This document shows positions 34,265-43,670 of a stretch of DNA of 64,000 nucleotides, piece after piece. Origin of the DNA: Paracoccaceae bacterium (GTDB taxonomy: Bacteria; Pseudomonadota; Alphaproteobacteria; Rhodobacterales; Rhodobacteraceae). The stretch lies in contig CP075370.1 in NCBI GenBank assembly GCA_019454225.1, positions 496,001-560,000 on the forward strand, written 5' to 3'. How positions within the stretch are numbered: the stretch's first letter is position 1; each line of letters starts with the position of its first letter. The notes under the pieces are model-generated. The model saw only the letters and a list, made by a program, of their open reading frames with translations, did no database searches and was not told the origin of the DNA. The translations under genes were made by a program, and so were the position numbers.

Positions 34265-35641
34265 ATGCATCTGGTCAACAGGACCTTCGCCGAAATCCAG
34301 CCCGGCGACCGGGCCGAACTGCGTCGGCTGATCACGGCGGATGACCTTTACGTCTTTGCTGCCGCTTCGGGAAACTCGAACCCGATGCACCTGACAGACA
34401 GCGATCTGGACGGCGATGGCACCGTCGAGCGGATCGCGCCGGGCATGTTCATTGCCTCGCTGATCTCGGCCGTCCTGGGCACCCAACTGCCGGGGCCGGG
34501 CACGCTCTACCGCCGTCAGACGCTCGACTTCCATTCCCGCGCCCATGCCGGGGAAGAGGTGATCGTACGGGCCGAGGTCCTGTCGAAGGCAGACGGGATC
34601 GTGCGGCTGAAGACCGAAGTCAGCCATGCCGGCGACGGCAGGGTGATCCTGACGGGTGAGGCCGAGGTTCTGGCCCCCACCGAGAAGTTCAACCGCGACG
34701 ACATCGACGTGCCCGGTCTTGTCGTCCAGCGCCACCGCCATTTCGAGGCGCTGCTCGAACGCGCGCGGCCTCTGCCTGCATTGCCCACCGCCGTGGTCTG
34801 CCCGGACGAGGCCAAGTCGCTTGGCGGCGCGCTGCTGGCGATGAAGGAAAGCATCATCACGCCGGTCCTTGTGGGGAATGCCGCCGCGATCCGCGCGGCC
34901 GCCGAGGAAATCGGGGCCGACCTGACGGGCATCGACATCGTCGATGTGACGGGCGACGCGGCCGCTGCCGAGCGCGCCTGCGCGCTGGTGCATGACGGGC
35001 GGGTGGCGGCGGTGATGAAGGGCCATCTGCACACCGACGACCTGCTGAAACCCATGATCGACAAGGTGCTGGGTCTGCGGGCCGGGCGGCGGTTCACCCA
35101 TGTCTTCGTGATGGACGTGCCGGGCCAGCCGGAACCCCTGTTCGTCACCGACGCGGCGATCAACATCGCCCCCGATCTCGCGACCAAGGTCGACATCTGC
35201 CAGAACGCCATCGACCTTGCCCTTTCGCTGGGCATGGACCCGCGCGTCGGCGTGCTGTCGGCGGTCGAGACGGTGAATCCGGCGATCCAGTCGTCGATCG
35301 ATGCCGCGCTGCTGTCCAAGATGGCGGATCGCGGCCAGATCAGGGGCGGTCAGGTCGAGGGCCCGCTGGCGATGGACAATGCCGTCGACATGGCAGCGGC
35401 AAAGACCAAGGGGTTGAAGGGCAACGTCGCGGGGCGGGCGAACATCCTTGTCGTGCCGGGTCTGGACGCGGGCAACATGCTGGCCAAGCAACTGGCCTTC
35501 ATCAGCCATGCCGAAGGGGCCGGGCTGGTCCTGGGCGCCAGGGTTCCGGTCATCCTGAACAGTCGTTCGGACAGCCCGATGTCGCGGCTTGCCTCCTGTG
35601 CCGTGGCGGCGATCCACCACTTTGCCGGGGCCGGAAGATGA
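34265..35641 (+). CDS. Bifunctional MaoC-type enoyl-CoA hydratase / phosphate acyltransferase
   Basis: 458 residues in two domains. An N-terminal MaoC/hotdog domain (about 10-135) has the FAAASGNSNPMHLTDSD hydratase motif with its Asp/His-type residues. A C-terminal Pta/Ptb domain (about 150-455) includes VETVNPAIQSS and the region after it. Together they could hydrate enoyl-CoA to R-3-hydroxyacyl-CoA and exchange CoA for phosphate, giving acyl phosphate. It begins on the base after the DUF3141 stop and overlaps the acetate kinase start by four bases, so the acyl phosphate is passed to the kinase. Confidence 0.9.
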   Translation: MHLVNRTFAEIQPGDRAELRRLITADDLYVFAAASGNSNPMHLTDSDLDGDGTVERIAPGMFIASLISAVLGTQLPGPGTLYRRQTLDFHSRAHAGEEVIVRAEVLSKADGIVRLKTEVSHAGDGRVILTGEAEVLAPTEKFNRDDIDVPGLVVQRHRHFEALLERARPLPALPTAVVCPDEAKSLGGALLAMKESIITPVLVGNAAAIRAAAEEIGADLTGIDIVDVTGDAAAAERACALVHDGRVAAVMKGHLHTDDLLKPMIDKVLGLRAGRRFTHVFVMDVPGQPEPLFVTDAAINIAPDLATKVDICQNAIDLALSLGMDPRVGVLSAVETVNPAIQSSIDAALLSKMADRGQIRGGQVEGPLAMDNAVDMAAAKTKGLKGNVAGRANILVVPGLDAGNMLAKQLAFISHAEGAGLVLGARVPVILNSRSDSPMSRLASCAVAAIHHFAGAGR

Positions 35642-36813
35642 CGCGGGCCGTCCTGACCCTGAACGCCGGTTCGTCCTCGCTGAAGGTCGCGCTGTATCCT
35701 GTCTCGGGTGACGAACCGCTGGCAACCGGGCTTGCCGACCGGATCGGACCCGAGGGCCTGCTGAAGCTGAAGGACGCCACCGGAGCGGCCATCGACGGCG
35801 CGGGGGATCTGACCAGCCATGCGGGCGCGATGGCCGCCGCCATCGCCGCCTTTCGCGCCCGCTGGCCCGATCTTGACATTGCCGCCGTCGGTCACCGCGT
35901 TGTGCATGGCGGGGCCGATCGTGCGGCGCCGGTGCCGGTGACCGAGGCGCTGCTGCTTGAACTGGAGGGGCTTTCCCCCTTCGCGCCGCTGCATCAGCCG
36001 CACAATCTGGCCGGCATCCGTGCCGCGATGCAGGCGTTCCCGGGCGTGCCGCAGGTGGCCTGCTTTGACACGGCCTTCCATCGCAGCCACCCCTTCGTGA
36101 ACGACACCTTCGCCCTGCCCCGCGCGCTCTATGCCGAAGGGGTGCGGCGCTATGGGTTCCATGGCCTGAGCTACGACTACATCGCCGGAGAACTGGCCCG
36201 GACCGCGCCTCATCTGGCGGAAGGCCGGGTCGTGGTGGCCCACCTGGGCAACGGCGCCAGCATGTGCGGGATCACCGACGGCCGCTCGGTTGCCTCGACC
36301 ATGGGTTTTTCGGCGCTGGACGGGCTGCCGATGGGAACGCGCTGCGGCCAGCTTGATCCTGGCGTGCTTCTGTACCTGATGGATCAGAAGGGGATGTCGG
36401 CCTCTGCGATCTCGGACCTTCTCTACAGGCAGTCCGGCCTTCTGGGCCTGTCGGGCCTGTCGAATGACATGCGCACGCTGGAAGCCGCAGGCACGTCCGA
36501 GGCGGTCGAGGCCATCGACTATTTCGTCTTCCGCTGCCAGCGCGAGGTCGGTGCGATGGCTGCCGCCCTTGGCGGGATCGACGCCCTGATCTTCTGCGGC
36601 GGCATCGGCGAGAACTCGCGCCTGATCCGCGCCCGCATCTGCGAACGGCTCGGCTGGATGGGGATCGAGATCGACCATGGCAGGAACGCCGCAAACAGGC
36701 GGGTGATCTCGTCCGACCTGGCGCGCACGACCGTCATGGTCATTCCCACGAACGAAGAACTGGTGATCGCCCGCGCCGCGCGTGCGGTCGTGGGCGAAAG
36801 GGATGCCGCATGA
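35638..36813 (+). CDS. ackA: Acetate/propionate-family kinase
   Basis: A 391-residue ASKHA-fold kinase that interconverts acyl phosphate plus ADP and carboxylate plus ATP. LTLNAGSSSLKVALY opens the protein; HLGNGASMCGITDGRS and TMGFSALDGLPMGTRCGQLDP contain the nucleotide and acyl-phosphate residues; FCGGIGENS is near the C-terminus. The length is normal. ATGA overlaps with both neighbours couple it to the MaoC-Pta and CoA-transferase genes. Acetate, propionate or butyrate are possible substrates. Confidence 0.92.
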   Translation: MTRAVLTLNAGSSSLKVALYPVSGDEPLATGLADRIGPEGLLKLKDATGAAIDGAGDLTSHAGAMAAAIAAFRARWPDLDIAAVGHRVVHGGADRAAPVPVTEALLLELEGLSPFAPLHQPHNLAGIRAAMQAFPGVPQVACFDTAFHRSHPFVNDTFALPRALYAEGVRRYGFHGLSYDYIAGELARTAPHLAEGRVVVAHLGNGASMCGITDGRSVASTMGFSALDGLPMGTRCGQLDPGVLLYLMDQKGMSASAISDLLYRQSGLLGLSGLSNDMRTLEAAGTSEAVEAIDYFVFRCQREVGAMAAALGGIDALIFCGGIGENSRLIRARICERLGWMGIEIDHGRNAANRRVISSDLARTTVMVIPTNEELVIARAARAVVGERDAA

Positions 36814-37463
36814 AAGGCGCATTGAGACCCGAGGCTGCGGCCGAACTGATCCCCGACGGGGCCAGCGTGATGATCGGTGGCTTCATGGCGGTCGGCACGC
36901 CCGAGCGGATGATCGACGCCATCGTGGCGCGGGGTATCCGCGACCTGACGGTGATCGCCAACGATACCGCCATGCCCGGCAAGGGCATCGGCAAGCTGAT
37001 CTCGGCGGGCCTGGTGTCCCGCGTGATCGCCAGCCACATCGGGCTGAACCCCGAGACGCAGGCCAAGATGATCGCGGGCGAGATCGCTTGCGAACTGGTG
37101 CCGCAGGGCACGCTGATCGAGCGCATCCGGGCCGGCGGCATGGGGCTGGGCGGGGTTCTGACACCCACCGGCCTTGCGACCGAGGTCGAGGAAGGCAAGC
37201 AGATCGTGACGGTCGAGGGCAACCGGTATCTGGTCGAAACCCCGCTGAAAGCCGACTTCGCGCTGATCGGGGCCTGGCAGGCGGACTATGTCGGCAACCT
37301 CAGCTATCTGCTGACCGCGCACAACTTCAACCCGATCATCGCGCTGGCCGGGCGCTGCGTGATCGCCGAGGCCGAAAGCATCGTGCCGGTGGGGGTGATC
37401 CCGCCCGATGCGGTGAAGACGCCGGGCGTGCTCGTCGACCACCTTCTGATCCGCGCGGCATAG
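36810..37463 (+). CDS. atoD: Acyl-CoA:acetoacetate-type CoA-transferase, subunit A
   Basis: A 217-residue class I CoA-transferase alpha subunit, near the 220 residues of E. coli AtoD. GASVMIGGFMAVGTP at the N-terminus and RIRAGGMGLGGVLTPTG are the CoA-binding glycine loops. It forms a complex with the next gene product to move CoA between acyl groups such as acetoacetate and acetate or butyrate. The start overlaps the kinase stop by four bases, and subunit B follows after nine bases. Confidence 0.9.
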   Translation: MKGALRPEAAAELIPDGASVMIGGFMAVGTPERMIDAIVARGIRDLTVIANDTAMPGKGIGKLISAGLVSRVIASHIGLNPETQAKMIAGEIACELVPQGTLIERIRAGGMGLGGVLTPTGLATEVEEGKQIVTVEGNRYLVETPLKADFALIGAWQADYVGNLSYLLTAHNFNPIIALAGRCVIAEAESIVPVGVIPPDAVKTPGVLVDHLLIRAA

Positions 37464-37472
37464 GGGGCCGAG

Positions 37473-38126
37473 ATGGACGCCAAGGAACTTATCGCCCGCC
37501 GCGTGGCACGGGAAATCAAGGCCGGATCTCTGGTGAACCTGGGTATCGGGCTGCCGTCGATGGTGGCGAACTTCGTGCCGCCCGATCTGGGCGTGTTCTT
37601 CCAGGCCGAGAACGGCGTGATCGGCCTTGGCGCCCGTCCCCCCGAGGGGATGGAGGATCGCCACCTGACCGATGCGGGCGGCGGCTTCGTGACCGCCGTT
37701 CCCGGGGCAGCCTCGATCGACAGCGCGATGAGCTTTGGCCTGATCCGGGGCGGGCATCTGGACATGACCGTGCTGGGCGGTTTGCAGGTGGACGAGGCGG
37801 GACATCTCGCGAACTGGAAGGTCCCGGGCAAGATGGTGCCGGGCATGGGCGGGGCGATGGACCTGGTCACCGGGGCCGCTCGTGTCGTGGTCGCGATGCA
37901 GCATGCGGCAAAGGGGCAGTCCAAGATCGTCCCGCGCTGCACCCTGCCGCTGACGGCGCTGCGCCGGGTCAACCTTGTCGTGACCGACCTTGCCGTGATC
38001 GAGCCCAGCGGAGCGGGGCTGATCCTGCGCGAACGCGCACCGGGTGTTTCCGTCGATGACATCCGTGCCGCGACCGAGGCCGCGCTGGTGATCCCGGACG
38101 ACGTTCCCGAAATGATCCTTGCCTGA
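37473..38126 (+). CDS. atoA: Acyl-CoA:acetoacetate-type CoA-transferase, subunit B
   Basis: A 217-residue beta subunit with the catalytic Glu46 in QAENGVIG, where the acyl-CoA thioester adduct forms, and the NLGIGLPSMVAN loop at 22-33. AtoA and ScoB proteins have the same length and motifs. With subunit A it would activate acetoacetate to acetoacetyl-CoA, bridging the 3-hydroxybutyrate dehydrogenase and 3-hydroxybutyryl-CoA dehydrogenase encoded just downstream. Confidence 0.9.
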   Translation: MDAKELIARRVAREIKAGSLVNLGIGLPSMVANFVPPDLGVFFQAENGVIGLGARPPEGMEDRHLTDAGGGFVTAVPGAASIDSAMSFGLIRGGHLDMTVLGGLQVDEAGHLANWKVPGKMVPGMGGAMDLVTGAARVVVAMQHAAKGQSKIVPRCTLPLTALRRVNLVVTDLAVIEPSGAGLILRERAPGVSVDDIRAATEAALVIPDDVPEMILA

Positions 38127-38133
38127 GGTCCAC

Positions 38134-38916
38134 ATGCCCGATTTCCGTACCGCCATCGTGACCGGCTCGACCTCGGGGATCGGTCTTGCCGTCGCCCGTG
38201 CCCTGGCCGAGGCCGGTCATGCCGTGATGATGAACGGCCTTGGCGACCCCGAAGCCGTCGAGGCGACGCGCGCCCAGATCGAAACCGAAACCGGCGCGCC
38301 CATCGCCTTTCACGGCGCCGACATGTCGAACCCCGCGCAGATCGCGGACCTCGTGGCCGCGACCGAGGCGCGGTTCGGCCAGATCGACATCGTCGTCAAC
38401 AACGCCGGCATCCAGACGGTCGCGCCGATCGAGGAGTTCCCGGTCGACCGCTACGACCTGATCATGGCGATCAACATGTCGGCCGCCTGGCACCTGTGCC
38501 GCGCCACCTTTGGCGGCATGAAACGGCGCGGCTGGGGGCGGGTGATCAACGTGGCCTCGGCCCATGGCCTGGTCGCCTCGCCCTACAAGTCGGCCTATGT
38601 GATGGCCAAGCATGGCATCGTCGGCCTGACCAGGACGCTGGCGCTGGAAGGGGCCGAACACGGGGTCACGGCCAACGCGATCTGCCCGGGCTATGTCCTG
38701 ACGCCCCTGGTGGAAAGGCAGATCCCCGAAACGGCGGCGGCACGGGGGATCACCGAGGACGAAGTGATCCGCGACGTGCTTCTGGCGGCGCAGCCGACCA
38801 AGAGCTTTGTCCAGCCCGGCCAGATCGGCGCGCTGGCGGCGTTCCTGTGCACCGCAGCGGCAAGCCAGATCACCGGAACCGCGCTGCCCGTCGATGGCGG
38901 CTGGACCGCACATTGA
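38134..38916 (+). CDS. bdhA: 3-hydroxybutyrate dehydrogenase (SDR)
   Basis: A 260-residue short-chain dehydrogenase that oxidises D-3-hydroxybutyrate to acetoacetate with NAD. TGSTSGIGLA is the nucleotide loop, NNAG the stabilising motif, and Ser/Tyr/Lys lie in NVASAHG and YVMAK. The segments VASPYKSAYVMAKHGIVGLT and AICPGYVLTPLVE(R)Q are typical of BdhA. ATG 38134 with GAGGTC upstream is used rather than a TTG at 38119 that would overlap AtoA. Its product feeds the CoA-transferase. Confidence 0.9.
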   Translation: MPDFRTAIVTGSTSGIGLAVARALAEAGHAVMMNGLGDPEAVEATRAQIETETGAPIAFHGADMSNPAQIADLVAATEARFGQIDIVVNNAGIQTVAPIEEFPVDRYDLIMAINMSAAWHLCRATFGGMKRRGWGRVINVASAHGLVASPYKSAYVMAKHGIVGLTRTLALEGAEHGVTANAICPGYVLTPLVERQIPETAAARGITEDEVIRDVLLAAQPTKSFVQPGQIGALAAFLCTAAASQITGTALPVDGGWTAH

Positions 38917-38927
38917 AAGGACAGATC

Positions 38928-39788
38928 GTGCACCCCATCCAGAAGATCGGCGTCATCGGCGGCGGCACCATGGGCAGCGGCATCGCCCAGGTCTTTGCCA
39001 TGGCAGGCTTTCCCGTCCTGATCCAGGATCTGACCGTGGCCGCGCTCGACCGCAGCCGGGCCACCATCGGCACGTCGCTGTCGCGTCTGGCCAGGAAGGG
39101 CAGCCTGACCGAGGCCAGGGCGGCCGAGGCCATGGCGCTCATCCAGACCACGACGGTCTTCGAGCTGATGGACGACCGCGACCTGGTGATCGAGGCGATC
39201 GTCGAGAAGGTCGATGTCAAGACCGGGCTGCTGAAACGGCTGGACGGCATCTGCCGCCACGATGCGATCTTCGCGTCGAACACCTCGTCCATCTCGCTGA
39301 CCGAACTCGCCGCCGCCTCGGCGCATCCGGGCCGTGTGATCGGCATGCATTTCTTCAACCCGGTGCCGATGATGCAGTTGGTCGAGATCATCCGCGCGCT
39401 GCAGACGACCGATGCCGTGGCCGAGGCGGTGACGGACCTGACACGTGCCATCGGCAAGACGCCCCGGGTCAGCAAGGACAGCTATGGCTTCATCGTGAAC
39501 CGCCTGCTGGCGCCGCAGATCAACGAGGCGATCAACTGCGTCTACGAAGGGCTGGCGACCGCCGAAGACATCGACAGCATGATGAAGCTTGGCGCCAACC
39601 ATCCGATGGGTCCGCTGTCGCTGGGCGACCTGATCGGGCTCGACGTGGTGCTGAACATCATGGAGACCCTGTACAATGGCTTTGACGATCCCAAGTATCG
39701 GCCTTCGCCCCTGCTGAAGCAGATGGTGGCGGCCGGTTATCTGGGCCGCAAGACCGGCAGGGGCTTTGCCGAGTATCATGCCCACTAG
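38928..39788 (+). CDS. 3-hydroxybutyryl-CoA dehydrogenase
   Basis: A 286-residue S-specific 3-hydroxyacyl-CoA dehydrogenase (Hbd/PaaH type, usually about 282-290 residues). The nucleotide motif GVIGGGTMGSGIAQ begins the protein and the catalytic His lies in GMHFFNPVPMM. The start is GTG at 38928-38930, six to seven bases after AAGGA; a frame open from 38496 runs across the upstream gene and is rejected. It links acetoacetyl-CoA to S-3-hydroxybutyryl-CoA, whereas the MaoC domain is expected to give the R form. Confidence 0.88.
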   Translation: MHPIQKIGVIGGGTMGSGIAQVFAMAGFPVLIQDLTVAALDRSRATIGTSLSRLARKGSLTEARAAEAMALIQTTTVFELMDDRDLVIEAIVEKVDVKTGLLKRLDGICRHDAIFASNTSSISLTELAAASAHPGRVIGMHFFNPVPMMQLVEIIRALQTTDAVAEAVTDLTRAIGKTPRVSKDSYGFIVNRLLAPQINEAINCVYEGLATAEDIDSMMKLGANHPMGPLSLGDLIGLDVVLNIMETLYNGFDDPKYRPSPLLKQMVAAGYLGRKTGRGFAEYHAH

Positions 39789-39807
39789 GCCGGGGTGACG
39801 GTGCCCC

Positions 39808-40641
39808 ATGCAGAGCTTTCTGGCAGAGGACGGGGCAAGGCTCGCCTTTCGCGATGAGGGCCGGGGGCTGCCGCTTCTGGCGCTGGCGGGGCTGACCCGG
39901 GACGGGCGCGATTTCGACTATCTGGCCCGCCACCTGCCCGATGGCATCCGCCTTGTCCGGCTCGACAGCCGCGGGCGGGGCGGTTCCGACTGGACCGGAC
40001 CGGACACCTACACCGTCGCGCAAGAGGCGAGGGATGCGCTGGCGCTGCTCGATCATCTGGGGCTGGCGCAAGCCGCGATCATCGGGTCGTCCCGGGGCGG
40101 GCTCCTCGGCCTCGTCATCGCCTCGACCGCCAGGCATCGCCTGCTCGGGCTTTGCCTGAACGATGTCGGGCCGGTGGTGGAACGCGAAGGGCTGTTGCGC
40201 ATCGGCGCCTATGTCGGGATCGAACCGACGGTTCCGACCCTGGAAGAGGTTGCCGACCGCATGCCCTCTGCCATGCCCGGCTTTTCGCATGTCCCGGCCC
40301 TGCGATGGCAGGAAGAGACGGTCCGCCACTATGTGCAGCGGGATGGCCATGTCGGGCTGACCTATGACCCTGCGCTGCGCCAGTCCTTCGATGCGGCCAT
40401 GGCTGCGCCGCTGCCCGAACTCTGGCCCCTGTTCGATGCCTGCGAAGGCCTGCCGCTGGCCCTGATCAGGGGGGCGTCCTCGGACGTTCTGGCGCGGGCC
40501 ACCGCCATCGAAATGCGCCGCCGCCGCCCCGACATGATCTTTGTCGAAGTCCCGGAGCGCGGGCATATCCCGTTTCTTGACGAGCCGGAGGCAATGGGGG
40601 CGCTGAGGGCGTGGCTGGACGAGATACGGAACCGCCGCTGA
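39808..40641 (+). CDS. Alpha/beta hydrolase
   Basis: A 277-residue alpha/beta hydrolase with nucleophile Ser95 in GSSRGG and a C-terminal His in ERGHIPFLDEPE. It resembles the 3-oxoadipate enol-lactonase/esterase group, with no firm substrate. As last gene of the operon, 19 bp after the dehydrogenase, it could hydrolyse 3-hydroxybutyrate oligomers or a short acyl ester; that is inference from context. A small GC hairpin lies 16 bp past the stop. Confidence 0.82.
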   Translation: MQSFLAEDGARLAFRDEGRGLPLLALAGLTRDGRDFDYLARHLPDGIRLVRLDSRGRGGSDWTGPDTYTVAQEARDALALLDHLGLAQAAIIGSSRGGLLGLVIASTARHRLLGLCLNDVGPVVEREGLLRIGAYVGIEPTVPTLEEVADRMPSAMPGFSHVPALRWQEETVRHYVQRDGHVGLTYDPALRQSFDAAMAAPLPELWPLFDACEGLPLALIRGASSDVLARATAIEMRRRRPDMIFVEVPERGHIPFLDEPEAMGALRAWLDEIRNRR

Positions 40642-40805
40642 TCGGGCGGTCCGGATGGCGCGAAACGCGCCGTGCAGGGCCGGGTGCGCCGTCCGGGCCT
40701 GCGATGAACCGGGCCCGCGCCCCGCGACCCTGCCTGTCGCGATGGAGGACGTTCCGGAAGCGCGCTGTTGCCGCGGGCCGCCCGCCTTTGGCGGTGCGGC
40801 GGCTT

Positions 40806-40927
40806 AACCCCATGGATTCGCGCCACTTTCGCCGTATGGCCCGCGTCGGTTCCCCGTCGGTTCCGCGTCTGGCATCCGTCCCGACACCGGGGGGTGCCGG
40901 GCTGTTGACGACTGGAGGGCGAATCGG
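40806..40927 (+). repeat. 122-bp dispersed repeat, copy 2
   Basis: Partner of 24579-24700, same orientation, ungapped. Half of the 12 differences are silent in the frame starting at ATG 40812 (for example CGT/CGC, TTC/TTT, AGA/CGA). The copy lies in the 554-bp gap 40642-41195 between the acyl-CoA operon and the thiamine operon. The rest of that gap holds a small hairpin (40657-40671) and the TPP riboswitch. Confidence 0.85.
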
Positions 40928-41054
40928 GAACGCAATCAAGGCGAGTCGTGGTTGGGGCCTGCCTTGCAGGTGCGTTCAGGTCGGAGCCTCTTGTGAATGC
41001 CGGTCTTGCCGACCCCCCCCCTTTCCCTCACCGCCCGGCTCCGCTAGGCTCAGT

Positions 41055-41147
41055 GCCACCTCGGGGTGCCCGTGCATGCGGGCTGAGATGCGGAGCTGAT
41101 CCGTGAACCCGTTGAACCTGAACCGGTTAGGACCGGCGGAGGGAAGG
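41055..41147 (+). ncRNA. TPP riboswitch (THI element)
   Basis: The conserved core is clear: CGGGGTGCC, then GGCTGAGAT, then CCCGTTGAACCTGAACCGG and TTAGGACCGGCGGAGGGAAG. It lies in the leader of thiBPQ, 48 bp before the thiB start. Thiamine pyrophosphate binding should shut off the operon, by sequestering the ribosome site or by termination; no clear terminator is visible, so translational control is likelier. Confidence 0.96.
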
Positions 41148-41195
41148 TGACAGGATCGTCCTGCCCGACTCCGCCCGTCGCAATGGAGGACGACC

Positions 41196-42185
41196 ATGAA
41201 GCTTCCTATTGCCGCGGGTTGCCTGACGCTTGCCTTTGGCGGCGCGGCGGCTGCGGAAACGCCCGTGATCACGGTGCTGGCCTATGACAGCTTTGTCAGC
41301 GAATGGGGCCCCGGCCCCGCCATCGAGACCGCCTTCGAGGAAAGCTGCGGCTGCGACCTGCGGATGATCGGCGCGGGCGACGGCGCGGCGCTTCTGGCGC
41401 GGGTGCAGCTCGAGGGGCCGCGCGGCGCGGCCGACGTGGTGCTGGGGCTGGACACCGCGCTGACCGCGCAGGCGGCGGCGACGGGCCTGTTCGCGCCCCA
41501 TGGCATCACCGGCGACTGGGACCTGCCGGTGGCCTGGGGCGACCCGCTGTTCGTGCCCTATGACTGGGGCTGGTTCGCCTTTGTCCATGACGTGACGCGG
41601 CTGCCCGACCCGCCGCGGTCGTTCGAGGCGCTGGCGGACTCGGAGGTGACGATCGTGATCCAGGACCCGCGGTCGTCGACCCCGGGGCTGGGGCTGCTGC
41701 TGTGGATCGAGGCGGCGCATGGCGCACGGGCCGCCGAGATCTGGGCGGGGCTGGCCGACAACATCGTGACGGTGACGCCCGGTTGGTCGGAAGCCTATGG
41801 CCTGTTCCTGGAGGGCGAGGCGGACATGGTGCTGAGCTATACCACCAGCCCGGCCTATCACCTGATCGCCGAGGGCGACGCCACCAAGGCCGCGGCCGGG
41901 TTCGACGAGGGGCATTACCTGCAGGTCGAGGTGGCGGGGGTTCTGGCCAACGCGCCGCAACCGGACCTGGCGCGGGCGTTCCTGACCTTCCTGGGGTCCG
42001 ACGCGGCGCAGGCGGTGCTGCCCACGACGAACTGGATGTACCCCGCGCGGATGCCCGCGGGCGGCCTGCCCGAGGGGTTCGACACGCTGCTGATGCCCGA
42101 ACGGTCGCTGCTGATGACGCCGGACGAGGCGCAGGCGGCCCGCGGCCCGGCCCTGGACAGATGGCGCGCGGCGCTGTCGCGCTGA
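41196..42185 (+). CDS. thiB: Thiamine-binding periplasmic protein
   Basis: A 329-residue solute-binding protein with a signal peptide to about residue 20 (AAAA before ETP). The ThiB family segments VLAYDSFVSEWGPGP, VVLGLDTAL, PYDWGWFAFV, DPRSSTPGLGLLLW and MLSYTTSPAYH-like DMVLSYTTSPAYH are present. It delivers thiamine or its phosphates to ThiPQ. GGAGGACG precedes the ATG, downstream of the TPP riboswitch. The 3' end overlaps thiP by 25 bp. Confidence 0.93.
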   Translation: MKLPIAAGCLTLAFGGAAAAETPVITVLAYDSFVSEWGPGPAIETAFEESCGCDLRMIGAGDGAALLARVQLEGPRGAADVVLGLDTALTAQAAATGLFAPHGITGDWDLPVAWGDPLFVPYDWGWFAFVHDVTRLPDPPRSFEALADSEVTIVIQDPRSSTPGLGLLLWIEAAHGARAAEIWAGLADNIVTVTPGWSEAYGLFLEGEADMVLSYTTSPAYHLIAEGDATKAAAGFDEGHYLQVEVAGVLANAPQPDLARAFLTFLGSDAAQAVLPTTNWMYPARMPAGGLPEGFDTLLMPERSLLMTPDEAQAARGPALDRWRAALSR

Positions 42186-43670
42186 CCGCCGCCGGGGCGG
42201 TCGCCGTTCTGGCGGTCGCCCCGGTGGTCGCGGTGGCGCTGCGGGCGGGGACGTGGACCCTGGCGGCGCCGGACATGGCGGCGGTGCGGTTCACCGTTCT
42301 GCAGGCGGCGCTGTCTGCGGCGCTGTCCTGCGCGCTGGCGGTGCCGCTGGCGCGGGCGCTGGCGCGGCGGCGGTTTCCCGGGCGGGGGCTGTTCATCACC
42401 GCGCTGGGGGCGCCGTTCCTGCTGCCGGTGCTGGTGGCGGTGCTGGGGCTGCTGGCGGTGTTCGGGCGGGCGGGCTGGGTGAATGCCGGCCTGTCGGCGC
42501 TGGGACTGCCGGTGGTCACGGTCTACGGGTTGCACGGGGTGGTGCTGGCGCATGTGTTCTTCAACCTGCCGCTGGCTGCGCGGCTGATCCTGTTCGGGTG
42601 GCAGGCGATCCCGGCCGAGCGGTTCCGGCTGGCACGATCGCTGGGCCTTGGCCCGGCCGAGGTGATGCGGCACCTTGAATGGCCGATGCTGCGCGGCGTG
42701 CTGCCCGGGGGGTTCCTTGCGGTGTTTGCGGTCTGCCTGACCAGCTTTGCCGTGGCGCTGACGCTGGGCGGGGGGCCCAAGGCGACGACCGTGGAACTGG
42801 CCATCTATCAGGCCCTGCGCTTCGATTTCGATCTGGCGGCGGCGGCACGGCTTTCGCTGGTGCAGCTTGGGCTGTGCGCCGCAGCCTTTGCGGTGGCGTC
42901 GCGCCTGACGGTGCCCCCTGCGTTCGGGGCCGGGCTGGACCGGGCACCCGACATTCCCCGGCCGGGCGGCTGGCGTCGGGGTGCCGACGCGGCCGCGATG
43001 CTGGCGGCGGGGGCGTTCCTGGCGCTGCCGCTGCTGGCCGTGGTGCTGCGCGGCCTGCCGGGACTGGCCGATCTGCCCTGGCAGGTCTGGGCGGCGGCGG
43101 GCCGGTCGGTGACCGTGGCGCTGGTGGCGGCGGTGCTGACGCTGGCCTGCGCGCTGCCGCTGGCGCTGGCGGCGGCGGCGGGTGCGCGCTGGGCCGGGCT
43201 GGTGGCGACACTGCCGCTGGCGCTGTCGTCGCTGGTGATGGGGACCGGGCTGTTCCTGATGGTGCAGCCGCTGCTGCGCCCGGCAGATGTCGCCCTGCCG
43301 GTGACCATGGCGGTGAATGCCGCACTGGCGTTGCCCTTTGCCTATCGGCTGATGCTGCCGGGGGCCGAGGCGCTGCGGCCGCATGACCGGCTTGCGCAAT
43401 CGCTGGGAATGCCGCCCTTGGCGCGGCTGCGTCTGGTGACGCTGCCACGGCTGGCCGGGCCGATGGGTTTTGCCGGGGGGCTGGCCGCGGCGCTGGCGAT
43501 GGGCGATCTGGGCGTCATCGCGCTGTTTGCCACCGAGGGGGGCGAGACGCTGCCCCTGATGGTGCATCGCCTGATGGGCGCCTACCGGATGGAGATGGCG
43601 GCCTCGGCCGCGCTGCTGTTGCTGGTGCTGTCCTTCGCGCTGTTCGCGACCATCGACCGGATCGGACGCC

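Noticed and set aside
33128-35725. An 865-codon minus-strand frame
   Set aside because: It is antisense to DUF3141 and MaoC-Pta, both of which have clear domains.
40657-40671. GGCGCG-AAA-CGCGCC hairpin as a terminator of the acyl-CoA operon
   Set aside because: The stem is only six bp and no T-run follows; left as a note.
24579-40927. A composite transposon bounded by the two 122-bp repeats
   Set aside because: No transposase, no terminal inverted repeats and no target duplication were seen.
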